A stretch of 52,453 nucleotides of DNA. It comes from Pseudoflavonifractor capillosus (lineage in GTDB: Bacteria; Bacillota; Clostridia; Oscillospirales; Oscillospiraceae). The stretch is from assembly GCF_016899775.1 (NCBI RefSeq), contig NZ_JACJJE010000021.1:1-52453 (forward strand), in the 5' to 3' direction. The notes beneath the pieces are model-generated. The model was not told where the DNA came from. It saw nothing but the letters and a program-made list of their open reading frames with translations, and searched no databases. The position numbers were made by a program, and so were the translations under genes. Positions within the stretch are counted from its first letter, which is position 1, and the number at the start of each line of letters is the position of its first letter. Below, piece by piece: positions 8,667 through 16,889 of the stretch.

Positions 8667-10256
8667 TTACCCCTTGGCGATGGCCTCGGCAACCCGAATA
8701 CCATCCACTGCAGCGGACACAATTCCGCCCGCATACCCGGCCCCTTCGCCGCAGGGGTAGAGACCCCGGAGGGCGGACTGGAGGGTCTCGTCTCGGAGGA
8801 TGCGCACCGGCGAGGAGGAGCGGGTCTCCACTCCGGTGAGCACCCCGTCCGGGCAGGCAAAGCCGCGGAGCTTCCGGTCCATCAGGGGCAGGGCCCCCCG
8901 CAGGGTGTCGGCCACCGCCTGGGGCAGACACCGGTCCAGCTCCGTCCAGGTCACCCCGGGTCGGTAGGTGGGCCGGATGCTCCCCGGCCCCTGAGAGGGC
9001 TGTTTCAGGAGGAAATCCTCCACCCGCTGGGCGGGGGCAAAAAAGTTCCCGCCCCCCAGCTGAAAGGCCGCGTGCTCCCACTGCTCCTGGAAGCGCACCC
9101 CGGCCAGGGGATCGGAGCCGAAGGCCGAAAAGTCCTCCGGGCCCACCCCCACCAGAAAGCCGCCGTTGATGTTCTTCCCGTCCCGGGCCCGGTAGCTCAT
9201 GCCGTTGGTCACCACCTGTCCCGGAGCGGAGGCGGCGGCCACTACCTCTCCCCCGGGGCACACGCAGAAGGTGAAGGCGGACCGGCCGGTGGGCAGGTGG
9301 CAGGCCAGCTTGTAGTCCGAGGGGGGCAGCTGCTCCCAGGCGGGTCCGTACTGGGCCCGGGAGACGGCGGCCTGGTCCTGCTCGATGCGCACCCCGATGG
9401 CAAAGGGCTTCTGCTCCATAGGCACCCCCGCCCCGTGGAGCATGGCAAAGGTGTCCCGGGCGGAGTGTCCCGGGGCCAGCACCAGGGCGTCGCAGTCCAG
9501 GCGGTACGTCCCCTGGGGGCCCTCCACGCACACGCCGGTGAGCATCCCCTCCCCGGTCTCCAGGCCGGTGAGCTGATGGCCGAAGCGCACGTCGCATCCC
9601 AGGGCGATGAGCTCCTGGCGGATGCACTTCACCACTTGGCGCAGAATGTCGGTGCCGATGTGGGGCTTGTGGGACCACTTCACGTCCGCCGGGGCCCCCG
9701 CCCCCACCAGGGCGTCCATCACCGCTGAGATGCGGGGGTCGTGGGTGCCGGTGGTCAACTTCCCGTCGGAGAAGGTGCCCGCGCCCCCCTCCCCGAACTG
9801 CACGTTGGAGGCGGGGTCCAGCGCTCCCCCGTCCCAGAAGCCCTCCACCTTGGCGGTGCGGGCATCCACGTCCTCGCCCCGCTCCAGCACCACGCAGGGG
9901 ATGCCGTTCCGGGCCAGGAACAGGGCGGCGAACAGCCCCGCCGGCCCCATCCCCACCACCACGGGCATGGTCCCCGAGCGGCGCTTCACCTCCGGGAACA
10001 CGTAGGGCTTGGGGGTTACCAGGGAGATATTTTTCTTCCCGGCCCGCTCCACCGCCTGCTCCTCTCCGCCTTTCAGGGACACGTCCACGGTGTACACGTA
10101 GTGCACGTCCTGCTTCTTCCGGGCGTCGATGGACTGCCGGACCAGAATAAGTTCCTCCATCGCCCCGGGGCGCACCCCCAGGGCCTTGGCCGCCCGCCTG
10201 CGTAAAAGCTCCAGATCCCCGCCGACGGGCAGGGGAATATTTTGAATGCGTATCAT
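8667..10256 (-). CDS. FAD-dependent dehydrogenase (COG2509-type NAD(P)/FAD oxidoreductase)
   Basis: Cytosolic flavoprotein of unknown substrate. The 529-residue protein has an N-terminal ~90-residue basic region, a Rossmann dinucleotide motif VVVGMGPAGLFAALFLAR (Gly102, Gly104, Gly107), GEGGAGTFSDGKL near 160, ALVLAPGHSARDTF, and a C-terminal FAD-contact GLYPCGEGAGYAGGIVSAAVDG. This layout matches the widespread Firmicute family related to geranylgeranyl-reductase-like oxidoreductases. ATG 10256 is chosen because the protein start MIRIQNIPL fits the family and GGTGAT lies upstream. It is a single-gene unit, with a possible promoter (TACACT at -10) about 30 bases upstream. Confidence 0.85.
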   Translation of the reverse strand: MIRIQNIPLPVGGDLELLRRRAAKALGVRPGAMEELILVRQSIDARKKQDVHYVYTVDVSLKGGEEQAVERAGKKNISLVTPKPYVFPEVKRRSGTMPVVVGMGPAGLFAALFLARNGIPCVVLERGEDVDARTAKVEGFWDGGALDPASNVQFGEGGAGTFSDGKLTTGTHDPRISAVMDALVGAGAPADVKWSHKPHIGTDILRQVVKCIRQELIALGCDVRFGHQLTGLETGEGMLTGVCVEGPQGTYRLDCDALVLAPGHSARDTFAMLHGAGVPMEQKPFAIGVRIEQDQAAVSRAQYGPAWEQLPPSDYKLACHLPTGRSAFTFCVCPGGEVVAAASAPGQVVTNGMSYRARDGKNINGGFLVGVGPEDFSAFGSDPLAGVRFQEQWEHAAFQLGGGNFFAPAQRVEDFLLKQPSQGPGSIRPTYRPGVTWTELDRCLPQAVADTLRGALPLMDRKLRGFACPDGVLTGVETRSSSPVRILRDETLQSALRGLYPCGEGAGYAGGIVSAAVDGIRVAEAIAKG

Positions 10257-10339
10257 AATGTAATCACCAGGGGTAAGTGTACCATATCCCCCCGCCCCTT
10301 GAAAAGGGCGAGGAGCGGAAATTTTTCTCTCCCCTGTCC

Positions 10340-10368
10340 TTGACAAATGTTTCGCTCCGGTCTACCAT
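10340..10368 (+). promoter_or_regulatory. Promoter of the nitroreductase gene
   Basis: TTGACA at 10340-10345 and TACCAT at 10363-10368 are separated by 17 bases. The gene starts about 38 bases downstream. The -35 is perfect and the -10 is weak, which suggests an activator or low basal expression. Confidence 0.6.
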
Positions 10369-10406
10369 AACCCCATCCCAATCATTGTTCCAGGAGGATT
10401 TTTTTG

Positions 10407-10949
10407 ATGGACGCACAGACCTGTATCCTCACCCGGCGCAGCGTTCGGAAATTTACCGACGAGCCGGTGAGCCGTGAGCTGCTGGAGAAGGTGGTGGCCC
10501 TGGCCGCCTACGCCCCCAGCTGGAAAAACACCCAGATCAGCCGCTATCTGGCCATTGAGGACCCGGCGGTCCAAAACACCATCGCCGAGGAGTACTGTCT
10601 GGCCGGAGCCAACAACCCCAACATCATCAAGGGGGCTCCCCTGCTGGTGGCCCAGACCTTTGTGAAAGACCGCTGCGGCTACAACCGGGACGGCACCTTC
10701 ACCACCGACCGGGAGGACGGCTGGCAGTACTACGACTGCGGCATCGCCGCCCAGACCTTCTGTCTGGCCGCCCACGACCTGGGGCTGGGCACCGTCATCA
10801 TGGGGGTGTTCGACCGCAAGCGCCTCCAGGCCTACCTGGAGATCCCCCAGGACCAGGAGCTGATGGCCCTCATCGCCGTGGGACATCCGGCGGAGGTAGG
10901 TCCCGCCCCCAAGCGCAAGGACGTGGACGTGCTCCTGTCCTGGCGGTAA
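10407..10949 (+). CDS. Nitroreductase-family flavoprotein
   Basis: FMN-dependent NAD(P)H oxidoreductase acting on nitro compounds, quinones or similar; the natural substrate is unknown. The 180-residue protein begins with the FMN-phosphate motif TRRSVRKFTDEPV (residues 8-20), followed by APSWKNTQ and a C-terminal GLGTVIMGVF/IAVGHPAE, typical of the short one-domain class. AGGAGG lies nine bases before ATG 10407; an in-frame TTG one codon earlier is rejected. It is divergent from the FAD oxidoreductase with a 150-base shared regulatory gap, so the two may be co-regulated redox genes. Confidence 0.9.
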   Translation: MDAQTCILTRRSVRKFTDEPVSRELLEKVVALAAYAPSWKNTQISRYLAIEDPAVQNTIAEEYCLAGANNPNIIKGAPLLVAQTFVKDRCGYNRDGTFTTDREDGWQYYDCGIAAQTFCLAAHDLGLGTVIMGVFDRKRLQAYLEIPQDQELMALIAVGHPAEVGPAPKRKDVDVLLSWR

Positions 10950-10957
10950 CATGACCG

Positions 10958-10993
10958 AAAAAAATCCCGGCACCGCGGTGCCGGAATTTTTTT
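10958..10993. terminator. Bidirectional intrinsic terminator
   Basis: A perfect 18-base palindrome, CCGGCACCGCGGTGCCGG (10967-10984), is flanked by an A-run on the left and a T-run on the right. It can end both the nitroreductase transcript (+) and the converging Bax-inhibitor gene (-). Confidence 0.9.
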
Positions 10994-10995
10994 GT

Positions 10996-11718
10996 TCAGT
11001 TGCGGCTCTTGCCCAGGAAGCGCAGCAGGTACAAAAACAGGTTGATAAAGTCCAGATACAGCTGCAACGCGGAGAAGATGGACGCCTTTTCCATCATATC
11101 CGGATAGCCGGCGTAGTAGTGGTAGTACTCCCGGATGCGCTGGGTGTCATAGGCGGTGTAGCCCAGGAATACCGCGATGCCGATGAGGCACACAATGGTG
11201 TCAAAGGCGGTGAGGGCCGGGATGAACAGGCTCACCAGTCCAAACACCACCAGGAAGATCAGGCCGGAAAACAGGATGGGGCCGATGCCCGCCAGATTCC
11301 GCTTGGTAAAATGTCCATAGGCCGCCAGCACTCCGAAGTACAGGGCCGTGGCCAGGAATACAAGGATGATGCTGTCCAGCCGGTACACATACAGATAGAT
11401 GGACAGGGTAAACCCGAACAGGGCGGAGAAGGCCACAAAAATGGACCGGGCCGTCCCCACCGACATCTTCTCAATGCGGGCGGACATGGTATAGGCCATG
11501 ACCAGGGTGGCAATCAGCACTGCCAGCTGGACAAAGGGCGCGTACACATACACATACAGCGTCAGGTTGGTGATCCATCCCACCACCGCCACGCCAAAGG
11601 TAATCATCAGGCCCAGCACCATCCACAGGAAGGTCCGGGTGGTATACTCCCCTTCGGTGACCACCCGCCGGTTTGCGGGGCTGTAGTCCCGGTCAAATTC
11701 ATAGGGATCAAAGCTCAT
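10996..11718 (-). CDS. Bax inhibitor-1/YccA-family membrane protein
   Basis: Integral membrane protein of the TMBIM family; bacterial relatives such as BsYetJ act as pH-sensitive calcium leak channels. The 240-residue protein has a ~28-residue hydrophilic N-terminus, then about seven hydrophobic spans from residue 29 onward, and the late family motif CLIGIAVFLGYTAYDTQ with the acidic residue usual for the channel. ATG 11718 is preceded by AAGGAG. A longer reading upstream runs into an inverted repeat and is rejected. Single gene, converging on the nitroreductase. Confidence 0.88.
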   Translation of the reverse strand: MSFDPYEFDRDYSPANRRVVTEGEYTTRTFLWMVLGLMITFGVAVVGWITNLTLYVYVYAPFVQLAVLIATLVMAYTMSARIEKMSVGTARSIFVAFSALFGFTLSIYLYVYRLDSIILVFLATALYFGVLAAYGHFTKRNLAGIGPILFSGLIFLVVFGLVSLFIPALTAFDTIVCLIGIAVFLGYTAYDTQRIREYYHYYAGYPDMMEKASIFSALQLYLDFINLFLYLLRFLGKSRN

Positions 11719-11748
11719 CGAAAACACTCCTTTCCAGAGCTGTGAGAT

Positions 11749-11912
11749 TAGGCCTTGTTTGAAAATTGGAAATTTGCCCAACAGCGAAGGATTTTTCGCC
11801 AGACAAGGCGATTTGACGCAGCAATACTTTGTGTATTGCAAGGAATATCAACGCAGTATGGCGGAAAAAGACTCGCTGTTCGGGCATGTTGACATTTTTC
11901 AAACATGGCCTA
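11749..11912. repeat. 164-bp imperfect palindrome upstream of the Bax-inhibitor gene
   Basis: The two ends, TAGGCCTTGTTTGAAAA and TTTTTCAAACATGGCCTA, are inverted repeats that continue with mismatches for about 80 bases per arm (shared blocks TTGCCC/ATGCCC, AACAGCGA, TTTTTCGCCA/TTTTTCCGCCA, GCAATAC) to a small loop at about 11822-11838. It starts 30 bases upstream of the gene start, so it is either an inserted MITE or a long hairpin in the 5' leader. Confidence 0.8.
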
Positions 11913-12147
11913 GCTTCCGAGCGTCTTTATTATACCCTGGACGGCGGGGAAAGGCAATCTCTTTCTTGGGCTGCATTGGGACGTTTTTTCTGGAATTTCC
12001 TTATTTTCGGGCCAACAGATCCCCGTTTTGAAGCCTGGCGCAGGCGGACGGGGCCGGGCGGGCCGATCCGCCGCCCACGGCGCCTCGCCCTTTTGCAGGA
12101 ACGGGCGTCCCCACTCAGGTGCGTCCCTGCAATACCCCGAACAGAGC

Positions 12148-12171
12148 GGCAGGGGCAAGCCCCTGCCCTAC
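12148..12171. repeat. GGCAGGGGC hairpin, single copy of the CCCCTAC-end family
   Basis: GGCAGGGGCAAGCCCCTGCC followed by CTAC, matching the hairpin at 5936-5959 in layout. It lies in the 956-base gap 11719-12674. Between the palindrome and the polC-tail repeats (11913-12249) I see only this hairpin and GC-rich sequence without a supportable gene. Confidence 0.65.
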
Positions 12172-12249
12172 AGGGTCTCATTTTCCATAGAGATGTGATT
12201 CCCTCCAACCGGCAGACTGATGAAGCGCCAGCACTTCGGTGTCCGCCGC

Positions 12250-12446
12250 TCAGCCGAACATGGAGAACAGATCCATCTGGCTGGTCTCCAGCAGATCGCC
12301 CCACAAAGCTGCGCTTTGCGGGGCCCCCGGGATTTCAAAACTCCCGGGCGAAATCAATTCGCCCGGGCGCAAGGTTTTTGCCGGAGGCAAAAACGCTTGG
12401 ACGCGCCAAAAGGCGCGGGGCCGCTGTTTCAAATTTGGGTGCTCTA
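12250..12446 (-). repeat. Displaced polC 3'-end unit, outer copy
   Basis: The first 50 bases on the plus strand (12250-12299) are a copy of the polC 3' end. Read on the minus strand they encode GDLLETSQMDLFSMFG and a stop, against GDLPETSQMDLFVMFG in polC itself. The rest of the 197-base unit is a set of hairpins almost identical to those of the next unit. There is no start codon context or upstream gene body, so it is not expressed as a protein. Confidence 0.85.
12337..12367 (-). terminator. Terminator-like hairpin in the outer polC-tail unit
   Basis: Minus strand: CCCGGGCGAA pairs with TTCGCCCGGG and is followed by TTTTG. The same hairpin is repeated in the inner unit. Confidence 0.6.
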
Positions 12447-12674
12447 TCATCCGAACAGGGAAAACAAATCCATCTGACTGGTCTCCGGCAAATCACCCCA
12501 CAAAGCTGCGCTTTGCGGGGACCCCGGGATTTCAAAACTCCCGGGCGAAATCAATTCGCCCGGGAGCAAGGTTTTTGCCTTCGGCAAAAACGCTTGGACG
12601 CGCCAAAAGGCGCGGGGCCGCTCCGCGGCCCTTCGGCGATTTGCTGGGATTGTATTTCAAATTTAAGGACGCTG
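12447..12674 (-). repeat. Displaced polC 3'-end unit, inner copy
   Basis: 12447-12496 encodes GDLPETSQMDLFSLFG and a stop on the minus strand, a second copy of the polC clamp-binding tail. The 228-base unit shares with the outer unit the hairpins CCCCRCAAAGC/GCTTTGYGGGG, CTCCCGGGCGAA/TTCGCCCGGGAG, GTTTTTGCC/GGCAAAAAC and GCGCC/GGCGC. It differs by about 30 extra bases near 12620-12650, which contain an inverted copy of part of the polC end (CTTCGGCGATTTGC). Confidence 0.85.
12531..12566 (-). terminator. Terminator-like hairpin behind polC
   Basis: Minus strand: a perfect 12-bp stem CTCCCGGGCGAA/TTCGCCCGGGAG with a five-base loop, followed by TTTTGAAAT. It is the first strong terminator downstream of the polC stop and is carried by the repeat unit itself. 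Confidence 0.7.
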
Positions 12675-15600
12675 TCATCCAAACATGACGAACAGATCCA
12701 TCTGACTGGTCTCCGGCAAATCGCCGAAGGCACCCGCGTCCTTCAGCAGCTCGATGTGGGTTTTGGAGACCTTCGGGCAGGCGGCGGACACTTCCTCAAT
12801 GGAAATGAACTGCTTGCCCTTCCGCTGTTCGGCCAGGGAGATGGCCGCCGTCTCCCCCAGTCCGGCCACCGAGACAAAGGGCGGGATGAGGGCGTTGTGC
12901 TCCTCGTCCATTTTGAACAGGATGGCCTCGGACTCATACAGATCCATCCGCCGGAAAGTGAAGCCCCGGAGATAGAACTCATAGCACACCTCCAGGGTGG
13001 TGAGCATGTCCTGCTCCACGGCGGTGGCCTCCTTGTCCTTGGCGATAATCTCCCGCATTTTCCGCTGGCACTCGTCCATGCCCCGGCACATGTACCGCTC
13101 GTCAAAGGCCTTGGCCCGGATGGAGAAGTAGGCTGCGTAGAAGGCCAGAGGCCGGTGGACCTTGAACCAGGCGATGCGGAAGGCCATCATCACGTAGGCC
13201 ACCGCATGGGCCTTGGGGAACAGGTAGGCGATCTTCTTACAGGAGCCGATGTACCAGTCGGGCACCCCGTGCTCCTTCATCTCCTCCTCCGCTCCCTCGG
13301 GGAGCCCGCGGCCCTTTCGCACCGCCTCCATGATCTTGAAGGAGCGCTTGGGGTCCATGCCCTTGGAGATGAGGAACAGCATGATATCGTCCCGGCAGCC
13401 GATGGCCTCGTTGACCTTGGCGGTGCCCGAGGTGATCAGGTCTTTGGCGTTGCCCAGCCACACGTCGGTGCCGTGGGAGAAGCCGGACAGCCGCACCAGA
13501 ATGTCGAACTGGTCGGGCTGGGTGTCCTCCAGCATGCCACGGACGAAGGTGGTGCCGAACTCCGGGATGGCGGTGCCGCCGGTGGGTCCTAAAATCTTGT
13601 CATCCTCATAGCCAAGCACCTTGGAGGACTGGAAGATGGACATGGTGTCCTTGTCGTCCAGGGGGATGTCCGTGCGGGCGTTCACCCCCGTCAGGTCCTC
13701 CAGCATACGGATCATGGTGGGGTCATCGTGTCCCAGCATGTCCAGTTTCAGGAGGTTACTTTCCATGGAGTGATATTCGAAATGGGTGGTGATGATGTCC
13801 GTGTTGGGGTCGTCCGCCGGGTGCTGGACGGGACAGAAGTCGTAGATCTCCTTGTCCTGGGGGATAACCACCATGCCGCCTGGGTGCTGGCCCGTGGTGC
13901 GCTTGACGCCGGTGCAGCCGATAGCCAGGCGATTCTCCTCCGCTTTGGAGGCCATCTTCCCCCGCTCGTCCAGATACTTCTTCACATAGCCGAAGGCGGT
14001 TTTTTCCGCCACCGTGCCGATGGTGCCCGCCCGGAACACGTGGGTCTGTCCAAAGAGCTCGAAGGTATAGCGGTGGGCGTTGGCCTGGTACTCCCCGGAA
14101 AAGTTCAGGTCGATATCGGGCACCTTGTCGCCCCCGAAGCCCAGGAAGGTCTCGAAGGGGATGTTGAAGCCGTCCTTCACATACTTGGCGCCGCACACGG
14201 GGCACACCGCGTCGGGCATATCCGCCCCGCACCCGTAGGGGTGGGCCGGGTCCTGGGCGTAGTCGAAGTCGGAGTGCTTGCACTTGGGGCAGCGGTAGTG
14301 GGCGGGCAGGGAGTTTACCTCGGTGATGCCCGACATGAAGGCCACCAGAGAGGAACCCACCGAACCACGGGAGCCCACCAGATAGCCGTGCTCCAGGGAG
14401 TTCTGCACCAACTTCTGGGCGGACATGTAGATCACGTCGTACTTACAGCGGATGATGTCCCCCAGCTCCACCTCGATGCGGTCGGTGACGATTTTCGGGG
14501 GATTTTCTCCGTAAAGCTCATGGGCTTTCCCCCATACTAGCCGCTTCAGCTCCCCGTCGGAGTCCTCCAGCTTGGGGGCGAACAGCCCCTTGGGCAGGGG
14601 ATTGATGGGATCACACCAGTCGGCGATGAGGTTGGTGTTTTTCACCACCACCTCATAGGCCTTCTCCTTCCCCAGGTAGGAGAACTCCTCCAGCATCTCC
14701 TCGGTGGTCTTGAAGTAGATGGGCAGGGACTCGTCCGCGTCCTCAAAGCCCTTGGAGGCCAGGAGGATGTGGCGGTAAATCTCGTCCTCCGGGTCCAGGA
14801 AGTGGACGTCTCCGGTGGCGCACACCGGCTTGCCCAGCTCCTCCCCCAGCTTCACCACCGTGCGGTTGAAGTCCCGGAGCTCCTCCTCGCTGCGGACCAT
14901 CCCCTTGCGGAGCATGAACATATTGTTGCAGATGGGCTGGATCTCCAGATAGTCGTACCAGGATGCGATGCGCTTGAGCTCCTCCCAGTCCTTGCCGTCC
15001 ACCACCGCCCGGAACAGCTCTCCCGCCTCGCAGGCGGAGCCGATGATCAATCCCTCCCGGTTCTCGTTGATCAGGGACTTGGGCATGATGGGGTAGCGCT
15101 TAAAATGCTCCAAGTGGGCCAGGGAGATGAGCTTATACAGGTTGCGCAGCCCGATCTGGTTCTTGGCCAGGACGATCAGGTGCTTGGGCTGGCGGCGCAT
15201 CTTTCCGCCCCCCTTGCGCAGCTTGGGCATGGCGGGGTTGATCTCCCCCAGGGTGCGCACCCCCATGGCCTCCAGCTTCTCAAAGAAGGGGGGCAGCATG
15301 TAGGCCACCGTGGCCGCGTCGTCGCTGGCCCGGTGGTGGTTGAAGGCGGGCAGATGCAGGTACTCCGCCACGATGTCCAATTTATACTTGCCCAGCTCAG
15401 GCAGGAGGTTCTGGGCCAGAATCAGGCTGTCCACCGAGGCGTTATGGAAGGGAATGCCGTACTTCCGGCACCCGGCGGAGATGAAGCCCATGTCGAACTC
15501 CGCGTTGTGGGCGGCCAGAGGCCGGTCCCCGGCGAAGTCCAGGAACATCCGCAGGGCCTCCTCCTGGGAGGGAGCCCCCGCCAGCATCTCATCCGTGATG

Positions 15601-16862
15601 CCGGTGAGGCGGATGATCTCCGGGCTCAAGATCCGCTCCGGGGACACGAAGGTATTGAAGGTGTCGGTGATCTCCCCGTTTTTCAGGATCACCGCGCCGA
15701 TCTCAATGATGACCTCCCGCTTTTTGTCCAGGCCGGTGGTCTCGATGTCAAAGCAGACGATCTCGTCGGCGAAGGGCTGATTGGTCTCCCCGTGGACCAC
15801 CACCCGGTCGTCCACGTCATTGAGAAAGTAGGCCTCCACCCCGTACAGGAGCTTGATGTTTTTGGCGGAGTGCCACGCGTCCGGGAAGGACTGGGCCACC
15901 CCGTGGTCGGTGATGGCGATGGCCCGGTGGCCCCAGGCCTCCGCCCGCTTCACCACGTTCTTGTCCGGCCCCAGCTTGGGCCCCACGGCGGTGAGGGCGT
16001 CCATGGCGGACATGGTGGTGTGCAGGTGGAGCTCCACCCGCTTCTCCGGGGCATTGTCCATTTTCATCTTCTTCTCGGCAGCCATGACGGCCACCGGCTC
16101 CAGTACCATGTCCCCGTAAAACCGGTCCATGTTCAGCCGGCCCTGGACCAGCAGGTGCATTCCCTTCCGAATGCCGTCCACCAGGGCCTTGCCCTCGTCC
16201 CCGGGGAAGAACTTGTTCACCCGGATGGAGCCGGTGTAGTCAGTCATGTCGAAGGCCACCACCCAGGCCCCCCGCTTTTTCAGTTCCCGGTTGTCGACAG
16301 CGAACACGTCCCCCTCGATGACCACCATGCCCATATCCAGCTCCAGTTCCCCGATGGGCACCGGGGCGCGCTTGATGGGCTTGCCGAAGATGGCCCTGCC
16401 GTTGTCCCGCTTCTCCCCTTTTCCGGCGGCCTTTTTCTTCGCCCCTGGGGCGGCCTGGCGCACCTGCTTCAGCGCGGCGGCCCGGATGGCCTCCGCCCGG
16501 GCGAAGGCGTCCTGGGGCGTCTGGATCTCCTCCTGGGCTGGAGCGCTGGGGGGCGCCTGAACCGGCTGTTCCGGCCCGGGAACCGGCTGCTTCTCCAGCA
16601 CGGGCGGCTCCGGCTGGGCGGGAGCATCTGCAAGGCAGTTCAGCTTTACATGGCTGAGGCCGTAGCACTTGGCCACCGCCTCCTCCGCCTGGGCGATCAA
16701 GTTGGGCCCTGCGCCGGAGGCCCCCTCCACCGCCACCACCGCGCTGCGGGCGGCGCGGTCGATAGCCGCCTCCACGATCTTCCAGCCGCTCATAGCGTTG
16801 ACGAATTCCGTCCACTGGCGCAGGGCGGCAAACATCTCTAAAAAGGGAATTTTCTTGGACAT
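12675..16862 (-). CDS. polC: DNA polymerase III PolC, Gram-positive replicative polymerase
   Basis: Main leading-strand replicase with built-in proofreading. The 1395-residue protein has an N-terminal domain with a proline/alanine-rich linker (about residues 80-150), an OB domain, a PHP domain (HLHTTMSAMDALT near 279-291) interrupted by the DEDD exonuclease (FDIETTGLD at 371-379, then HNAEFDMGF and HHRASDDA), the polymerase core with PDIDLNFSGEYQ, a zinc-type CPKC...CPVC cluster, and an HhH region. The C-terminal SQMDLF is a canonical beta-clamp-binding motif. ATG 16862 has AAGGAG upstream. It ends the pyrH-to-polC block. Its 3' end is repeated twice downstream. Confidence 0.97.
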   Translation of the reverse strand: MSKKIPFLEMFAALRQWTEFVNAMSGWKIVEAAIDRAARSAVVAVEGASGAGPNLIAQAEEAVAKCYGLSHVKLNCLADAPAQPEPPVLEKQPVPGPEQPVQAPPSAPAQEEIQTPQDAFARAEAIRAAALKQVRQAAPGAKKKAAGKGEKRDNGRAIFGKPIKRAPVPIGELELDMGMVVIEGDVFAVDNRELKKRGAWVVAFDMTDYTGSIRVNKFFPGDEGKALVDGIRKGMHLLVQGRLNMDRFYGDMVLEPVAVMAAEKKMKMDNAPEKRVELHLHTTMSAMDALTAVGPKLGPDKNVVKRAEAWGHRAIAITDHGVAQSFPDAWHSAKNIKLLYGVEAYFLNDVDDRVVVHGETNQPFADEIVCFDIETTGLDKKREVIIEIGAVILKNGEITDTFNTFVSPERILSPEIIRLTGITDEMLAGAPSQEEALRMFLDFAGDRPLAAHNAEFDMGFISAGCRKYGIPFHNASVDSLILAQNLLPELGKYKLDIVAEYLHLPAFNHHRASDDAATVAYMLPPFFEKLEAMGVRTLGEINPAMPKLRKGGGKMRRQPKHLIVLAKNQIGLRNLYKLISLAHLEHFKRYPIMPKSLINENREGLIIGSACEAGELFRAVVDGKDWEELKRIASWYDYLEIQPICNNMFMLRKGMVRSEEELRDFNRTVVKLGEELGKPVCATGDVHFLDPEDEIYRHILLASKGFEDADESLPIYFKTTEEMLEEFSYLGKEKAYEVVVKNTNLIADWCDPINPLPKGLFAPKLEDSDGELKRLVWGKAHELYGENPPKIVTDRIEVELGDIIRCKYDVIYMSAQKLVQNSLEHGYLVGSRGSVGSSLVAFMSGITEVNSLPAHYRCPKCKHSDFDYAQDPAHPYGCGADMPDAVCPVCGAKYVKDGFNIPFETFLGFGGDKVPDIDLNFSGEYQANAHRYTFELFGQTHVFRAGTIGTVAEKTAFGYVKKYLDERGKMASKAEENRLAIGCTGVKRTTGQHPGGMVVIPQDKEIYDFCPVQHPADDPNTDIITTHFEYHSMESNLLKLDMLGHDDPTMIRMLEDLTGVNARTDIPLDDKDTMSIFQSSKVLGYEDDKILGPTGGTAIPEFGTTFVRGMLEDTQPDQFDILVRLSGFSHGTDVWLGNAKDLITSGTAKVNEAIGCRDDIMLFLISKGMDPKRSFKIMEAVRKGRGLPEGAEEEMKEHGVPDWYIGSCKKIAYLFPKAHAVAYVMMAFRIAWFKVHRPLAFYAAYFSIRAKAFDERYMCRGMDECQRKMREIIAKDKEATAVEQDMLTTLEVCYEFYLRGFTFRRMDLYESEAILFKMDEEHNALIPPFVSVAGLGETAAISLAEQRKGKQFISIEEVSAACPKVSKTHIELLKDAGAFGDLPETSQMDLFVMFG

Positions 16863-16889
16863 GATGCGAATACTCCTTGGAACAGGATC

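Noticed and set aside
12250-12724. CRISPR-like array
   Set aside because: Only three repeat copies, of 50 bases, spaced by about 150-180 bases of near-identical sequence, with no cas genes; spacers in a CRISPR array would be short and different.
11829-13592. Plus-strand open frame running through the polC-tail repeats into polC
   Set aside because: It crosses non-coding hairpin repeats and then polC antisense; repeated peptide segments in it come only from the DNA repeats.
14769-16841. Plus-strand open frame of 690 codons antisense to polC
   Set aside because: polC is certain on the other strand, and the antisense translation has no recognisable family or plausible start context.
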